From the NCBI GenBank assembly GCA_034667225.1, contig JAXDKG010000014.1:124001-188000 (forward strand): 64,000 bases of DNA. Direction: 5' to 3'. A program made the position numbers and the translations under genes. The notes beneath the pieces were generated by a model. The model saw only the letters and a list, made by a program, of their open reading frames with translations. It was not told the origin of the DNA and searched no databases. Origin of the DNA: DATMER01 sp034667225 (GTDB lineage Bacteria > Acidobacteriota > Thermoanaerobaculia > Multivoradales > UBA5704). Below are positions 51,477 to 60,333 of the stretch, in pieces (the stretch's first letter is position 1; each line of letters begins with the position of its first letter).

Positions 51477-53888
51477 ATGCGAACTTCGCGCGATCTCCTC
51501 CTGTGGACCCTGGCGGGTCTGGCCGGGGTGTTCCTCTTGGCCTGGGCCTACCCGCGGGCGTTCCCCTTCCTGCCCGGCAACTGGTCCGTGAACCGCGACG
51601 AGGCGGCGGCCATCGCCCTGGAGCGGCTGACCGACCTCGGCGCTCCGGTCCCCGATCCCTACGTGGTCACCGCCGTCAACCGCGACTTCTTCCTGGAGCG
51701 CCGCCTGCACCTCGCGCTCGACTCCGGGGACAGCATGGAGAAGCTCCAGGCGACCGGCCTGCCGAAGCGGGTCGTCAACTGGCAGGTGCTCGTCTATCCC
51801 AAGACGGGGCAGCGCGAGGAGTGGGTCTATGAGGCGTCGGTGTCGTCCTCGGGCGAGGTGCTGTCGCTGCAGCACCGCCTGGATCCCCAGGCGCCGGGCA
51901 GGACCATCTCGCCGCGGCAGGCGCGGGAGCGGGCCGGGGCCTTCCTGGTCGAGCAGGGGTTCGACCTCTCCCGCTTCGCCGAGCCGAACCTGCGCACGCG
52001 GCAGCTCGCGGCCCGCACGGACACGGAGGTGCGCTACCCCGACCGCACCGGGGGGCCGGGCGGAAAGGGGGCCCATGGCATGGCCGTCCTGTTCTCGGGC
52101 GACAGCCTGGCCGGCTTCGTCCCCTGGTACGACGACCCCGAAGAGCGCGAGCTGCAGCGGAGCCTGCAGCCGGCGCAGTTCGCGGGCTTCGGTCGTCTTC
52201 TGGCCGCCTATCTCCTGGTGGCGGTGCTCGGCGCTCCGTTCCTGAAGCGCTACCACGAGGGAGAGATCGGGGTGAAGCGCGGCTCGCAGATCTTCGCCAC
52301 GGTTGCCATGGCCGGCTTGCTGCTGGTGCTGCTGACCGCCCGCACGGACGCGCAGGGGGTCGGCTTCGGCGTTGCGACCCGGCAGCAGACGACCTGGCTC
52401 GTGGCCATGATCTCGATGGTCTTCTGGGTGCTGCCGTTCGCGGTGCTCGCGTTCGTCGGCTGGTGCGTCGGGGAGTCGGTCTGCCGCGAGCGCTGGGGGC
52501 ACAAACTGGCAGCCTTCGACGCTCTCTTCCAGCGCCAGTGGGGGACCGCGACCGTGGCGCGCTCGGCCCTGCGCGGCGTGGCCGGCGGGCTGGCGCTCGC
52601 GGGCCTGCTCGCCGCCGTGCTGCTCGCCCTCCGGAGTATTGGCGGCATTGGCGCCTCGCCCCTGATTTCGCTGTTCCGGGCCGGCGACAGCCGCTTTCCC
52701 AGCCTGGAGCTGCTGGCCCAAGTGCTCACCTACGGCCTGTCACCGATCCTGGCGATCACCCTTTGTGTGCTCCCCATGATGGGGAAGCGCGCCGGAATCC
52801 CGGCGGGCATCCTGGTGGCCCTGGCGGCTGGCGCCGCGATCGTCTTCCCGGCGGCGACCGTCGTGCCGGTGCGCTGGGGATTCCTGGTCGCCATGCTCGC
52901 CGCTCTCGGCCCCGTGCTGGTGTTCCTCCGCGCAGACCTCCTGGCCGCGCTGCTCACCGGCCTGGTGTCGCAGGTGCTCCTCTTCGGCTTCCCGATGCTG
53001 CTGTCGGACGACACCGCCATCCGGACGCACGGCTGGCTGGCGGTGGCGCTAGCGGCGGCGCCGCTGATCGTCAGCCTGCGCTCGCTGCGGAGCCGCCGGG
53101 AGTTCCACTACCTTTACGAGGACGTACCGCCGCACGTGCGCCGCATCGCCGAGCGCGAGCGCCAGCGGGTGGAGCTGGAGACGGCGCGGCGCATCCAGAG
53201 CTCGATCCTGCCCGATCTGCCGCCGAGCCTCTACGGAGTGGAGATCGCGCACGCCTATCTGCCTGCTTCCGAGGTCGGCGGCGACTTCTACGACGTACTG
53301 GCGCTGGAGGATGGCCGCCTCGCCGTGGCCGTGGGGGACGTGGCCGGGCACGGTGTCTCCAGCGGCCTGGTGATGTCCATGGCCAAGTCGGCGCTCGCCG
53401 TGCAGGTGACGTTCGATCCGACCGTCACCGCGGTCTTCGAGACCCTGAACCGGACGGTGTTCCAGACCGCCCGCAAGCGGTTGTTGGCCACGCTCTGCTA
53501 CGCCCTGCTCGACCCGCAGAAGCGGGAGCTGGTCTACGCCAGCGCGGGCCACCTGTTCCCGTATCGCATCACCTCGGCCGGCCAGGTGGAGGCGCTGGAG
53601 TCGATCGCCTATCCGCTGGGAGTGCGCGGCCAGTTGCAGGTGGAGCCGCGCACCACCCACCTGTCGCCGGGGGACACGCTGTTCCTGTTCAGCGACGGCC
53701 TGATCGAAGCGCGGCCGGAGGGCTCGGACCAGCTCTACGGCTTCGAGCGCCTGGAGCAGAGCCTCGCCCGCCATTCCCGGCGCGGCGTCGAGGGGCTCCG
53801 CGACGGAGTCCTCGAGGATGTGCAGCGCCACGCCGGCCACGGCCTGCGCGAGGACGATCAGACGATTCTGGTGCTGCGGCTGCCGTAG
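51477..53888 (+). CDS. Membrane-bound PP2C/SpoIIE-type serine phosphatase
   Basis: 803 residues. An N-terminal helix and extracytoplasmic domain (about 35-235) are followed by about eight membrane helices (230-530). The C-terminal 240 residues are an RsbU/SpoIIE phosphatase: RRIQSSILPDLPPSLYGVEI, SEVGGDFYDVLAL (metal Asp), VAVGDVAGHGVSSGLVMSM, LVYASAGHLFPYRI, LFLFSDGLIEAR, REDDQTILVLRLP. It probably controls an anti-sigma cascade in response to an envelope signal. The N-domain has no recognised ligand family. No partner anti-sigma gene is adjacent. Confidence 0.88.
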   Translation: MRTSRDLLLWTLAGLAGVFLLAWAYPRAFPFLPGNWSVNRDEAAAIALERLTDLGAPVPDPYVVTAVNRDFFLERRLHLALDSGDSMEKLQATGLPKRVVNWQVLVYPKTGQREEWVYEASVSSSGEVLSLQHRLDPQAPGRTISPRQARERAGAFLVEQGFDLSRFAEPNLRTRQLAARTDTEVRYPDRTGGPGGKGAHGMAVLFSGDSLAGFVPWYDDPEERELQRSLQPAQFAGFGRLLAAYLLVAVLGAPFLKRYHEGEIGVKRGSQIFATVAMAGLLLVLLTARTDAQGVGFGVATRQQTTWLVAMISMVFWVLPFAVLAFVGWCVGESVCRERWGHKLAAFDALFQRQWGTATVARSALRGVAGGLALAGLLAAVLLALRSIGGIGASPLISLFRAGDSRFPSLELLAQVLTYGLSPILAITLCVLPMMGKRAGIPAGILVALAAGAAIVFPAATVVPVRWGFLVAMLAALGPVLVFLRADLLAALLTGLVSQVLLFGFPMLLSDDTAIRTHGWLAVALAAAPLIVSLRSLRSRREFHYLYEDVPPHVRRIAERERQRVELETARRIQSSILPDLPPSLYGVEIAHAYLPASEVGGDFYDVLALEDGRLAVAVGDVAGHGVSSGLVMSMAKSALAVQVTFDPTVTAVFETLNRTVFQTARKRLLATLCYALLDPQKRELVYASAGHLFPYRITSAGQVEALESIAYPLGVRGQLQVEPRTTHLSPGDTLFLFSDGLIEARPEGSDQLYGFERLEQSLARHSRRGVEGLRDGVLEDVQRHAGHGLREDDQTILVLRLP

Positions 53889-53914
53889 GCACCTGCCGTT
53901 GACCCGCCTCAACC

Positions 53915-53943
53915 TTGACAGGCATGCGCCAATGGCGTATTCT
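53915..53943 (+). promoter_or_regulatory. Promoter of the higBA operon
   Basis: TTGACA at 53915-53920, 17-base spacer, TATTCT at 53938-53943. Transcription would begin near 53950, directly at the GTG 53951, so the toxin mRNA may be leaderless. This also excludes the ATG at 53924, which falls inside the promoter. Confidence 0.65.
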
Positions 53944-53950
53944 CCAGCCT

Positions 53951-54268
53951 GTGGTCATCGTCGAGACGAAGTCCTTTACCACCAGAATCGACGATTTTCT
54001 TACCGCAGATGAGTATCACTCGCTCCAACTGGAGCTTATCCAACAGCCTACTGCCGGAAATGTCATCCCTGGCGCAGGGGGGATTCGGAAGCTGCGCTGG
54101 GGAGCCCGCGGCCGAGGAAAACGAGGGGGTGCTCGGGTGATCTATTTTTGGCACGCTGCTTCCGAGACGATCCTCATGCTGTTCGTTTATCCCAAGAATG
54201 AGCGAGGGGATTTGACTCCGGCTCAACGCAAGGCTCTCCGGTTGGTGGTAGAAAGGGAGTACCCATGA
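53951..54268 (+). CDS. higB: HigB/RelE-type toxin
   Basis: 105 residues from the GTG at 53951, chosen because the promoter ends just before it. HigB-like pattern: VVIVETKSFTTRIDDFLT then YHSLQLELIQQP, the basic stretch GIRKLRWGARGRGKRGGARV and the ending YFWHAASETILMLFVYPKNE then LTPAQRKALRLVV. The Arg/Lys-rich RNA-binding centre indicates an mRNA interferase. The gene ends in an ATGA overlap with its antitoxin, a toxin-first order typical of hig loci. Confidence 0.9.
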   Translation: MVIVETKSFTTRIDDFLTADEYHSLQLELIQQPTAGNVIPGAGGIRKLRWGARGRGKRGGARVIYFWHAASETILMLFVYPKNERGDLTPAQRKALRLVVEREYP

Positions 54269-54576
54269 AGAAGGAACTGTTTGATGAGCTTCTCGAGAGC
54301 GTTCACCAGGGGGGAGAGATCCTTCGTGGCGAGCGGTCCCCTTCTCGTGCGTTTCATTTTGACGAGCTTGATGTCCGTAATCTTCGTGAGAAGCACGGGC
54401 TGAGCCAGTCGAGATTTGCAGCGATGATGGGCATCAGTGTAGGAACTCTCCGCAACTGGGAGCAGGGGCGCCGCAAGCCAGAAGGTAGCGCTCGGGTGCT
54501 TTTAAAAGTGGTAGAGAAGCATCCCGAGGCTGTATTCGATGTAGTGGCGAGCGGGGGCGAAGCGAAGCACGCATAG
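54265..54576 (+). CDS. higA: HigA-type helix-turn-helix antitoxin
   Basis: 103 residues. HTH_3/XRE: VRNLREKHGLSQSRFAAMMG then ISVGTLRNWEQGRRKPEGSA, preceded by the typical SRAFHFDELD connector. It is expected to bind the toxin and repress the promoter at 53915. The start overlaps the toxin stop (ATGA). Slightly lower GC than neighbours, consistent with mobile toxin-antitoxin cassettes. Confidence 0.92.
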   Translation: MKKELFDELLESVHQGGEILRGERSPSRAFHFDELDVRNLREKHGLSQSRFAAMMGISVGTLRNWEQGRRKPEGSARVLLKVVEKHPEAVFDVVASGGEAKHA

Positions 54577-54607
54577 AGTCCAGGAGAGCGGACCGAGCTA
54601 AACTAGA

Positions 54608-56179
54608 TTGGTGGATCCCCGCAAGCTCGTCTGCATCCTCCTTGCTGTTGCATGGCCGGCGCTCGCCGATGATCCTTTCGTGGATGCCGCGGCGCAATCG
54701 GGCCTGGACTTCGCCCACTTCAACGGCATGTCGGGCGAGCTGTACTTCCCCGAGATGATGGGGCAGGGCGGCGCGCTCTTCGACTACGACGGCGACGGCG
54801 ACCTGGACGCGTACTTTGTCCAGGGCGCGAAGCTCGGCTCGGGAAAACCGTCCGCGCCCGGCGGGCGGCTCTACCGCAATGACTCTCTACAGTTCGTGGA
54901 TGTCACGGAAAAGAGCGGCCTGGATGCCCGGGATTACGGCATGGGGGTCGCGACCGGGGACATCGACAACGACGGCTGGGTGGACCTCTACCTGACCAAC
55001 TACGGCGCCAACCGGATGTACCGCAACAACGGCGACGGCACCTTCGCGGACGTGACGCAGCGCACGAGCACGGGCGATCCGCGCTGGAGCGTCAGCGCCT
55101 CCTTTTTCGACATGGACCGCGATGGCTGGCTTGACCTCTACGTGGCCAATTACGTGGACTGGTCGGTGGAGAAGAACCCCAAGTGCTTCGCCGCGAGCAG
55201 CCGCCGGGATTACTGCGGCCCCGCCGACTTCCCGCCGCAGCCGCATTCCCTCTACCGCAACCGGGGGGACGGCTCCTTCGAGGATATTTCGGCGCGCTCC
55301 GGCATCGCCCGCCAACCCGGCCCGGCTCTCGGAGTGATCGCCTTCGACGCGGACCGTGACGGCTGGACCGACGTCTACGTTGCGAACGACGGTGCCCCTT
55401 CCTTCCTCTGGATGAACCAGCGGGACGGCACCTTCCGCGATGACGCCCTGCTCGCGGGAGCTGCGGTCAACCGTAGGGGGCAGCCCGAGGCCAGCATGGG
55501 AGTCGACGCCGGCGACTTTGATGCGGACGGCGACGAGGATCTCTTCATCACCCACCTGACCGGCGAGACGAACACGCTCTACGTGAACGACGGGACCGGC
55601 ATGTTCGAGGACCGCTCCACCGAGACCGGCGCGGCCCTGGGCTCGCTCCCCTTCACCTCGTTCGGGACTTCATGGATCGATTACGACAACGACGGCTGGC
55701 TCGACCTGTTCATCACGAGCGGCGCGGTGCGCATCCAGGAAGCGCCGTTGCCCCTGGCTCAGACGGACCAGCTTTACCGCAACGTCGGGGGCCGGCTGGA
55801 AGAGGTGCCCGGCGTGTTCAAGGCTCCCGGAGTCGGCCGCGGCGCCGCCTTCGGGGATGTGGACAATGACGGCGATACGGATATCCTGGTCCTCTACAAC
55901 AACGGTCCTGCCCGTCTGCTGCTGAACCAGGTGGGCGCTCAGCGGCCCTGGATCGGCTTTGATGGCGTCCCGCGCGTCGAGGTACTCCGCCCCGGCGCTC
56001 CCGTGCTCTGGCGGCGGTCGCACACGGATGGCAGCTATGCCTCGGCGAGCGACCCGCGAGTGCTGGTGGGGCTGGGGGACAAGCCGATGTCCGCCGTGCG
56101 CATCCACAGGCCGGGCGGGAAGGTGGAGGAATGGCGGGGCCTCCCCGCTGGACGGTACGTGATCCGGAAGGAGCGGTGA
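54608..56179 (+). CDS. Secreted VCBS/FG-GAP and ASPIC/UnbV repeat protein (CRTAC1-like)
   Basis: 523 residues, TTG at 54608 or GTG at 54611; a weak ribosome site makes the first codon uncertain. Short signal (LVCILLAVAWPALA). Repeated Ca-binding FG-GAP units: LFDYDGDGDLDAYFVQG, TGDIDNDGWVDLYLTNYGAN, FDMDRDGWLDLYVANYVDW, FDADRDGWTDVYVANDGAP, AGDFDADGDEDLFITHLTGE, IDYDNDGWLDLFITSGA and FGDVDNDGDTDILVLYNNGP. A shortened ASPIC/UnbV end follows (DGSYASASDPRVLVGLGDK). Probably an integrin-like extracellular propeller. The next gene overlaps by one base (TGATG). Confidence 0.9.
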   Translation: MVDPRKLVCILLAVAWPALADDPFVDAAAQSGLDFAHFNGMSGELYFPEMMGQGGALFDYDGDGDLDAYFVQGAKLGSGKPSAPGGRLYRNDSLQFVDVTEKSGLDARDYGMGVATGDIDNDGWVDLYLTNYGANRMYRNNGDGTFADVTQRTSTGDPRWSVSASFFDMDRDGWLDLYVANYVDWSVEKNPKCFAASSRRDYCGPADFPPQPHSLYRNRGDGSFEDISARSGIARQPGPALGVIAFDADRDGWTDVYVANDGAPSFLWMNQRDGTFRDDALLAGAAVNRRGQPEASMGVDAGDFDADGDEDLFITHLTGETNTLYVNDGTGMFEDRSTETGAALGSLPFTSFGTSWIDYDNDGWLDLFITSGAVRIQEAPLPLAQTDQLYRNVGGRLEEVPGVFKAPGVGRGAAFGDVDNDGDTDILVLYNNGPARLLLNQVGAQRPWIGFDGVPRVEVLRPGAPVLWRRSHTDGSYASASDPRVLVGLGDKPMSAVRIHRPGGKVEEWRGLPAGRYVIRKER

Positions 56180-57699
56180 TGAAGACGTTGTCCTTGCTGT
56201 CCTTGTTGTCCTTGCTGTCCCTTCCGCCCGGGGTCCAGCCCATCCCCGCCCCCAATCTGGAGGGTCTGGAGCCCGAGGTGGCAGCGCAGCTCCGCGACGC
56301 CCGCGCTCTGGTGGATGCGATCACTACACCCGAGGAGCTGGCCGAAGCCTACGGCGAGTTGGGCCGGCTCTACCATGCCTACAGCCTCTCCGAGGCGGCC
56401 GCCGCGTCCTACGCCAACGCCGCCCTCCTGGCCCCGAAGGACTTCCGCTGGCGCTACTACTCGGGATACCTGCAGCAGGCCATGGGCCATTCCGACGAAG
56501 CCGAGGTCTCTTACGAGAAGGCGCTGGAGCTGCAGCCCGGCTTCCTTCCCGGCTGGATCCACCTGGCGGAGATCCTGCTGGCCGGCAACCATCCCGATGA
56601 CGCCGAGAGGATTCTGAAGCAGGTCCTCGGGTCCGATCCCAGGAACGCAGCGGCGCAGGCGGGGCTCGGCGAGATCGCGCTCTCGCGCCGGCAGTTCAAG
56701 GAAGCGGCCGAGCACCTGGAGGCCGCCCTGGCCGCGGCGCCAGAGGCCGACCGCCTTCACCATCCGCTGGCGCTGGCGTACCGCGGCCTGGGGGACATGG
56801 ACAGGGCGCGCGACCATCTTGCCAAAGCCGGGCGCGTGGGAGTCCGCCCCGCCGATCCGCTGATCGACGAGCTGGCGCAGCTCCGCCAGGGGGAGATGGC
56901 CCACCTCCTGCGCGGCCGGGTGGCGTTCCGCTTCGGCCGCTTCGCCGATGCCGCGGCCGAGTTCCGCAAGGCGGTCGAGGCGCGGCCGGCCAGCGTCCCG
57001 GCCCGGATCAACCTCGGCGCGGCCCTGGTCCAGACCGGCGACCGCAGAGGGGCGGTGGAGCAGTTCCAGGAGGCCCTGAAGCTCGCGCCGGACAACGGCA
57101 CGGCCCACTTCAACCTGGCCCTGCTCCTGGCCAAGGACGGCTACGATGCCGACGCCGTCAAGCACCTGGAGGAGGCGGTCCGCATCGAGCCCAGGGACGG
57201 CGCCGCCCATCTGGAGCTGGCCGAGGCCCTGGAGCGCACGGGCAAGTCCGCCACGGCGCTCATCCACTACGAGAAGGCCGCCGGCCTCCTCCCCCAGGAA
57301 GAGCGGGCCTGGATGGGGGAGTCCAACCTGCTCGTGGGCAGTCAGCGCTACCGCGAGGCGCGCGACGTGCTGGAGTCGGCCATGGGCAACCTCCCCGGCA
57401 GCGGCAGGGTCGTCCACGGCTTGGCCCGGCTGCTGGCCGCCGCGCCGGACCCGGCCCTCCGCGACGGCAAGCGGGCGGTCGAGCTGGCCATGCAGGTCCA
57501 CGCCGCCCGCAGTACTGCGACCTACACCGAGACCGTGGCCCTGGCGCTTGCCGAGTCGGGCCGCTGCGACGAAGCCGCCGAGTGGCAGCGCAAGGCCATT
57601 GAAGCCGCCCGCCAGGAGGGGCCGGCGGAGCGGGTGCCACCGATGGAGAAAGAGTTGGCCCGCTACGCGGCGGGCGCGCCCTGCCGGCCCGGCGGGTAG
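56179..57699 (+). CDS. Exported TPR protein
   Basis: 506 residues from the ATG at 56179, overlapping the previous stop; the frame extends to 56131 but that is coding for the neighbour. Signal sequence built from three near-identical 9-base units (LSLLSLLSLLSL). Then many TPRs: ASYANAALLAPKDFRWRYYS, AEVSYEKALELQPGFLPGW, GLGEIALSRRQFKEAAEHLE, AAEFRKAVEARPASVPAR, AVEQFQEALKLAPDNGTA. It pairs with the VCBS protein as an operon, a common arrangement in this phylum, perhaps for assembly at the envelope. Confidence 0.87.
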   Translation: MKTLSLLSLLSLLSLPPGVQPIPAPNLEGLEPEVAAQLRDARALVDAITTPEELAEAYGELGRLYHAYSLSEAAAASYANAALLAPKDFRWRYYSGYLQQAMGHSDEAEVSYEKALELQPGFLPGWIHLAEILLAGNHPDDAERILKQVLGSDPRNAAAQAGLGEIALSRRQFKEAAEHLEAALAAAPEADRLHHPLALAYRGLGDMDRARDHLAKAGRVGVRPADPLIDELAQLRQGEMAHLLRGRVAFRFGRFADAAAEFRKAVEARPASVPARINLGAALVQTGDRRGAVEQFQEALKLAPDNGTAHFNLALLLAKDGYDADAVKHLEEAVRIEPRDGAAHLELAEALERTGKSATALIHYEKAAGLLPQEERAWMGESNLLVGSQRYREARDVLESAMGNLPGSGRVVHGLARLLAAAPDPALRDGKRAVELAMQVHAARSTATYTETVALALAESGRCDEAAEWQRKAIEAARQEGPAERVPPMEKELARYAAGAPCRPGG

Positions 57700-57714
57700 G
57701 CTAAACTCCCCCGA

Positions 57715-58812
57715 ATGCTGCACGTCGTCCCCACCACCGATCGCCCCTGGGAGCGCCGGGCTCCCGAGCGCGAGGGTCCGCCCTCCGCATGGGCGCTCCT
57801 GCCCGACGACCTGGCCGCGCTGGGTTGTCCGGGGCGGCCCGAGCACGTGTTCGCGCGGCTCCAGCGGGTGCGCACCTGGCGGCCGGACAGCCTGTTCCTC
57901 TCCCGCGAGATCCGCGCCTGGCTGGAGGAACACACCGACCTCTCCCTGCCTGCGATCCTGGAGCGCCACCCCTCGGCGGACGGCGCCACCCGGCTCGTGC
58001 TCGGGCTCGCGGACGGCCACCGTATCGAGGCGATTCACATGCCGCGCGGCTATCCGGGCTGCGGCGACCAGCGGGTGACCTATTGCATATCGAGCCAGGT
58101 CGGATGCGCCATGGGCTGCACCTTCTGCGCGACCGGGGCCATGGGCATCCTCCGCAACCTGACGGCGGGGGAGATCGTGGGCCAGGTGCTCGCCCTGATG
58201 CGCGAGATGGGTCCGCAGCTCGGCGAAAACCTCTTCCTGGTCTTCATGGGGATGGGGGAGCCGCTCCACAACCTCGACCACGTCCACCGGGCGATCACGG
58301 TCCTCTGCCACCCGGAGGGAACCCTGCTCTCTCCCTGGCGGATCACGGTGAGCACGGCCGGCCTGGTCTCCGGCATCGAGCGGCTGTCGAGGATGACCCC
58401 CCGGCCTTTGCTCGCGGTGTCCCTCAACGCCACGACCGACGAGGCCCGCTCCGCCACGATGCCCGTCAACCGCGCCTGGAACCTGGCCCGGCTGCGGCAG
58501 GCGCTCGATGCCTGGGAGCTCAAGCGCCACGAGCGCCTCATCTTCGAGTACGTGCTCCTCGGCGGGGTGAACGACACGCTGGAGGATGCGGACCGCCTGG
58601 CCGACTGGCTGGGGGACCTGCGGCACGGCCACAACGTCAACCTGATCCCCATGAACGAGCACCCGCACGCGGTCTTCCGGGAGCCGGAGGAGGACCGCAC
58701 CCAGGCCTTCGCCCGCCGCCTCCACGAGCACGGCTGCTTCGTCACCGTGCGCCGCAGCCGGGGCCGCGATGTTCAGGGCGCCTGCGGCCAGCTCGTCAAG
58801 CGGTCCGCCTGA
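57715..58812 (+). CDS. rlmN: 23S rRNA (adenine-2503-C2)-methyltransferase, RlmN family
   Basis: 365 residues. Radical SAM motif VGCAMGCTFCATGAMG (CxxxCxxC), preceded by RVTYCISSQ. Further family marks: FMGMGEPLHNLD, ITVSTAGLVSGIERL, LAVSLNATTDEARSATMPVN, FEYVLLGGVNDTLEDADRL, NLIPMNEHPH and a C-terminal DVQGACGQL with the methyl-carrier Cys. Methylates C2 of A2503 and some tRNAs. The N-terminal region is shorter than usual. It ends exactly where the convergent ParA gene ends. Confidence 0.92.
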   Translation: MLHVVPTTDRPWERRAPEREGPPSAWALLPDDLAALGCPGRPEHVFARLQRVRTWRPDSLFLSREIRAWLEEHTDLSLPAILERHPSADGATRLVLGLADGHRIEAIHMPRGYPGCGDQRVTYCISSQVGCAMGCTFCATGAMGILRNLTAGEIVGQVLALMREMGPQLGENLFLVFMGMGEPLHNLDHVHRAITVLCHPEGTLLSPWRITVSTAGLVSGIERLSRMTPRPLLAVSLNATTDEARSATMPVNRAWNLARLRQALDAWELKRHERLIFEYVLLGGVNDTLEDADRLADWLGDLRHGHNVNLIPMNEHPHAVFREPEEDRTQAFARRLHEHGCFVTVRRSRGRDVQGACGQLVKRSA

Positions 58813-59586
58813 CTACAGCAGATCGGCCTTGCGGGCGCGGCGCAGCACCTCGGCGCCGAGCTTGCCGTAGGCGAAGGCTCCCGAAGACCAGCTCTCGAAG
58901 CCGAAGATGGTGCGCCCCTGTCCGGGCGCCTGGGCGAGCCGCACGTTGACCGGGATCTCGGTGCGCAGCACCTGCTGGCCATAGCGCTTGCGGATCGCCT
59001 GCACCAGCTCGTCGGTCACCAGCGTGCGGTGATCGACCATGGTGAGGAGGATGCCCAGGCTCTCGGGCAGCTTGCCGATGCGCTCGCGCGACGACTCCAG
59101 CAGCTCCAGGAATCCGGCCAGCGCCTCCATGTCCAGGTCGTGGGGAACCACCGGCACCACGAAGGCGTTGGCGGCGACCAGGCCGTTGAGGCTGAGGACC
59201 GACAGCCCAGGCGGGCAGTCGAAGAGGATCACGTCGTAGCGCCGCTTGACCGGGGCGAGCGCCTTCTTGAGCAGCTTCTCGGGCTCCTGCTTGCGGGCCA
59301 GGGAAAGGTCGAGCCCCGCCAGGCGCAGCGAGGCCGGGATTAGGTCGATCCCCTCGACGCCGGTGGGACGGATCACCGCCGCGGCCTCCGCTTTCCCGGC
59401 GAGGAGCTCCGCCGAGGAAGGATCGGCCTCCTCCCGGCGCACCCCGAACGACAGGCTTGCCGAGCCCTGCGGATCGAGATCCACGACCAGGACCCGGAGC
59501 CCGCTGCGCGCGAACGCCGCGGCCAGGTTCACCGCCGTCGTGGTCTTGCCGACGCCTCCTTTGAGGTTTACCAGGGCCAGCCTCAT
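58813..59586 (-). CDS. ParA/Soj-family ATPase
   Basis: 257 residues. Deviant Walker A KGGVGKTTTAVNLA, VVDLDPQGSASLSFG, YDVILFDCPPGLSVLSLNGL, PVVPHDLDMEALAGFLELL, EIPVNVRLAQAPGQGRTIF. Chromosome or plasmid segregation, or positioning of cell structures. No ParB partner is adjacent, so it may belong to an orphan-ParA group rather than a par locus. Confidence 0.88.
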   Translation of the reverse strand: MRLALVNLKGGVGKTTTAVNLAAAFARSGLRVLVVDLDPQGSASLSFGVRREEADPSSAELLAGKAEAAAVIRPTGVEGIDLIPASLRLAGLDLSLARKQEPEKLLKKALAPVKRRYDVILFDCPPGLSVLSLNGLVAANAFVVPVVPHDLDMEALAGFLELLESSRERIGKLPESLGILLTMVDHRTLVTDELVQAIRKRYGQQVLRTEIPVNVRLAQAPGQGRTIFGFESWSSGAFAYGKLGAEVLRRARKADLL

Positions 59587-59677
59587 GCGTGCCTCCTCTT
59601 CCCGGAATCGTTACGGCGCGGTCATTGTAACCAATCCGGGATGAATCTCCCCGGTCTGTCTGTTCCGTACAGTAGCC

Positions 59678-60283
59678 ATGAGAAAGACTTCAACCATCCT
59701 CGCCATCCTGATCGCTATCGGCCTCCTGGCCGTGCACGCCTCCGCGCAGGCGCCGAAGAAGGGCCTCGCCAAGGCCACGTTCGCCGGCGGCTGCTTCTGG
59801 TGCATGGAGCCTCCGTTCGACAAGCTCGACGGAGTGGTCTCCACGACCTCCGGCTACACCGGCGGCACGAAGAAGAACCCTACCTACGAGGAGGTCTCCG
59901 ACGGCGGCACCGGCCACGCCGAGTCCGTCCAGGTGGTCTACGACCCGTCCAAGGTCTCCTACGCCAAGCTGCTGGAGGTCTACTGGCACAATGTGGACCC
60001 GCTCACCGCGAACGCGCAGTTCTGCGACCATGGCAACCAGTACCGGACGGCCATCTTCGTCCACGACGCCGAGCAGAAGCGCCTGGCCGAGGAGAGCAAG
60101 GCGCAGGTGCAGAAGAAGTTCGTCGAGAGGAAGGTGGTGACCGAGATCGTGCCGGCCTCGACCTTCTACCCGGCCGAGGGGTACCACCAGGACTACTACG
60201 AGAAGAACCCGATCCGCTACAAGTTCTACCGCACGAGCTGCGGCCGGGACGCCCGGCTGGAAGAGCTGTGGGGGCCGAAGTAA
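59678..60283 (+). CDS. msrA: Exported peptide-methionine (S)-S-oxide reductase
   Basis: 201 residues with a signal peptide (LAILIAIGLLAVHASAQA). MsrA core: ATFAGGCFWCMEPPFDKLDG (catalytic Cys in GCFWC), TSGYTGGTKKNPTYEEVSDG, TGHAESVQVVYDP, FCDHGNQYRTAIF, STFYPAEGYHQDYYEKNP. Repairs oxidised methionine outside the cytoplasm. The resolving Cys is not in the usual C-terminal pair; one Cys remains in RTSCGRD. Confidence 0.93.
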   Translation: MRKTSTILAILIAIGLLAVHASAQAPKKGLAKATFAGGCFWCMEPPFDKLDGVVSTTSGYTGGTKKNPTYEEVSDGGTGHAESVQVVYDPSKVSYAKLLEVYWHNVDPLTANAQFCDHGNQYRTAIFVHDAEQKRLAEESKAQVQKKFVERKVVTEIVPASTFYPAEGYHQDYYEKNPIRYKFYRTSCGRDARLEELWGPK

Positions 60284-60307
60284 CCTTTTCCCCGTTTTTG
60301 CGTAGCT

Positions 60308-60330
60308 AGGCTCCGGAACGAAAGGAGCCT
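60308..60330 (+). promoter_or_regulatory. Hairpin that includes the DUF2911 ribosome site
   Basis: AGGCTCC (60308-60314) pairs with GGAGCCT (60324-60330), so the GGAG Shine-Dalgarno ahead of the ATG at 60334 lies in the stem. This could limit translation. Confidence 0.45.
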
Positions 60331-60333
60331 TCC

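Noticed and set aside
56035..58731. An 898-codon minus-strand frame
   Set aside because: Antisense of the TPR and rlmN genes with no recognisable domain.
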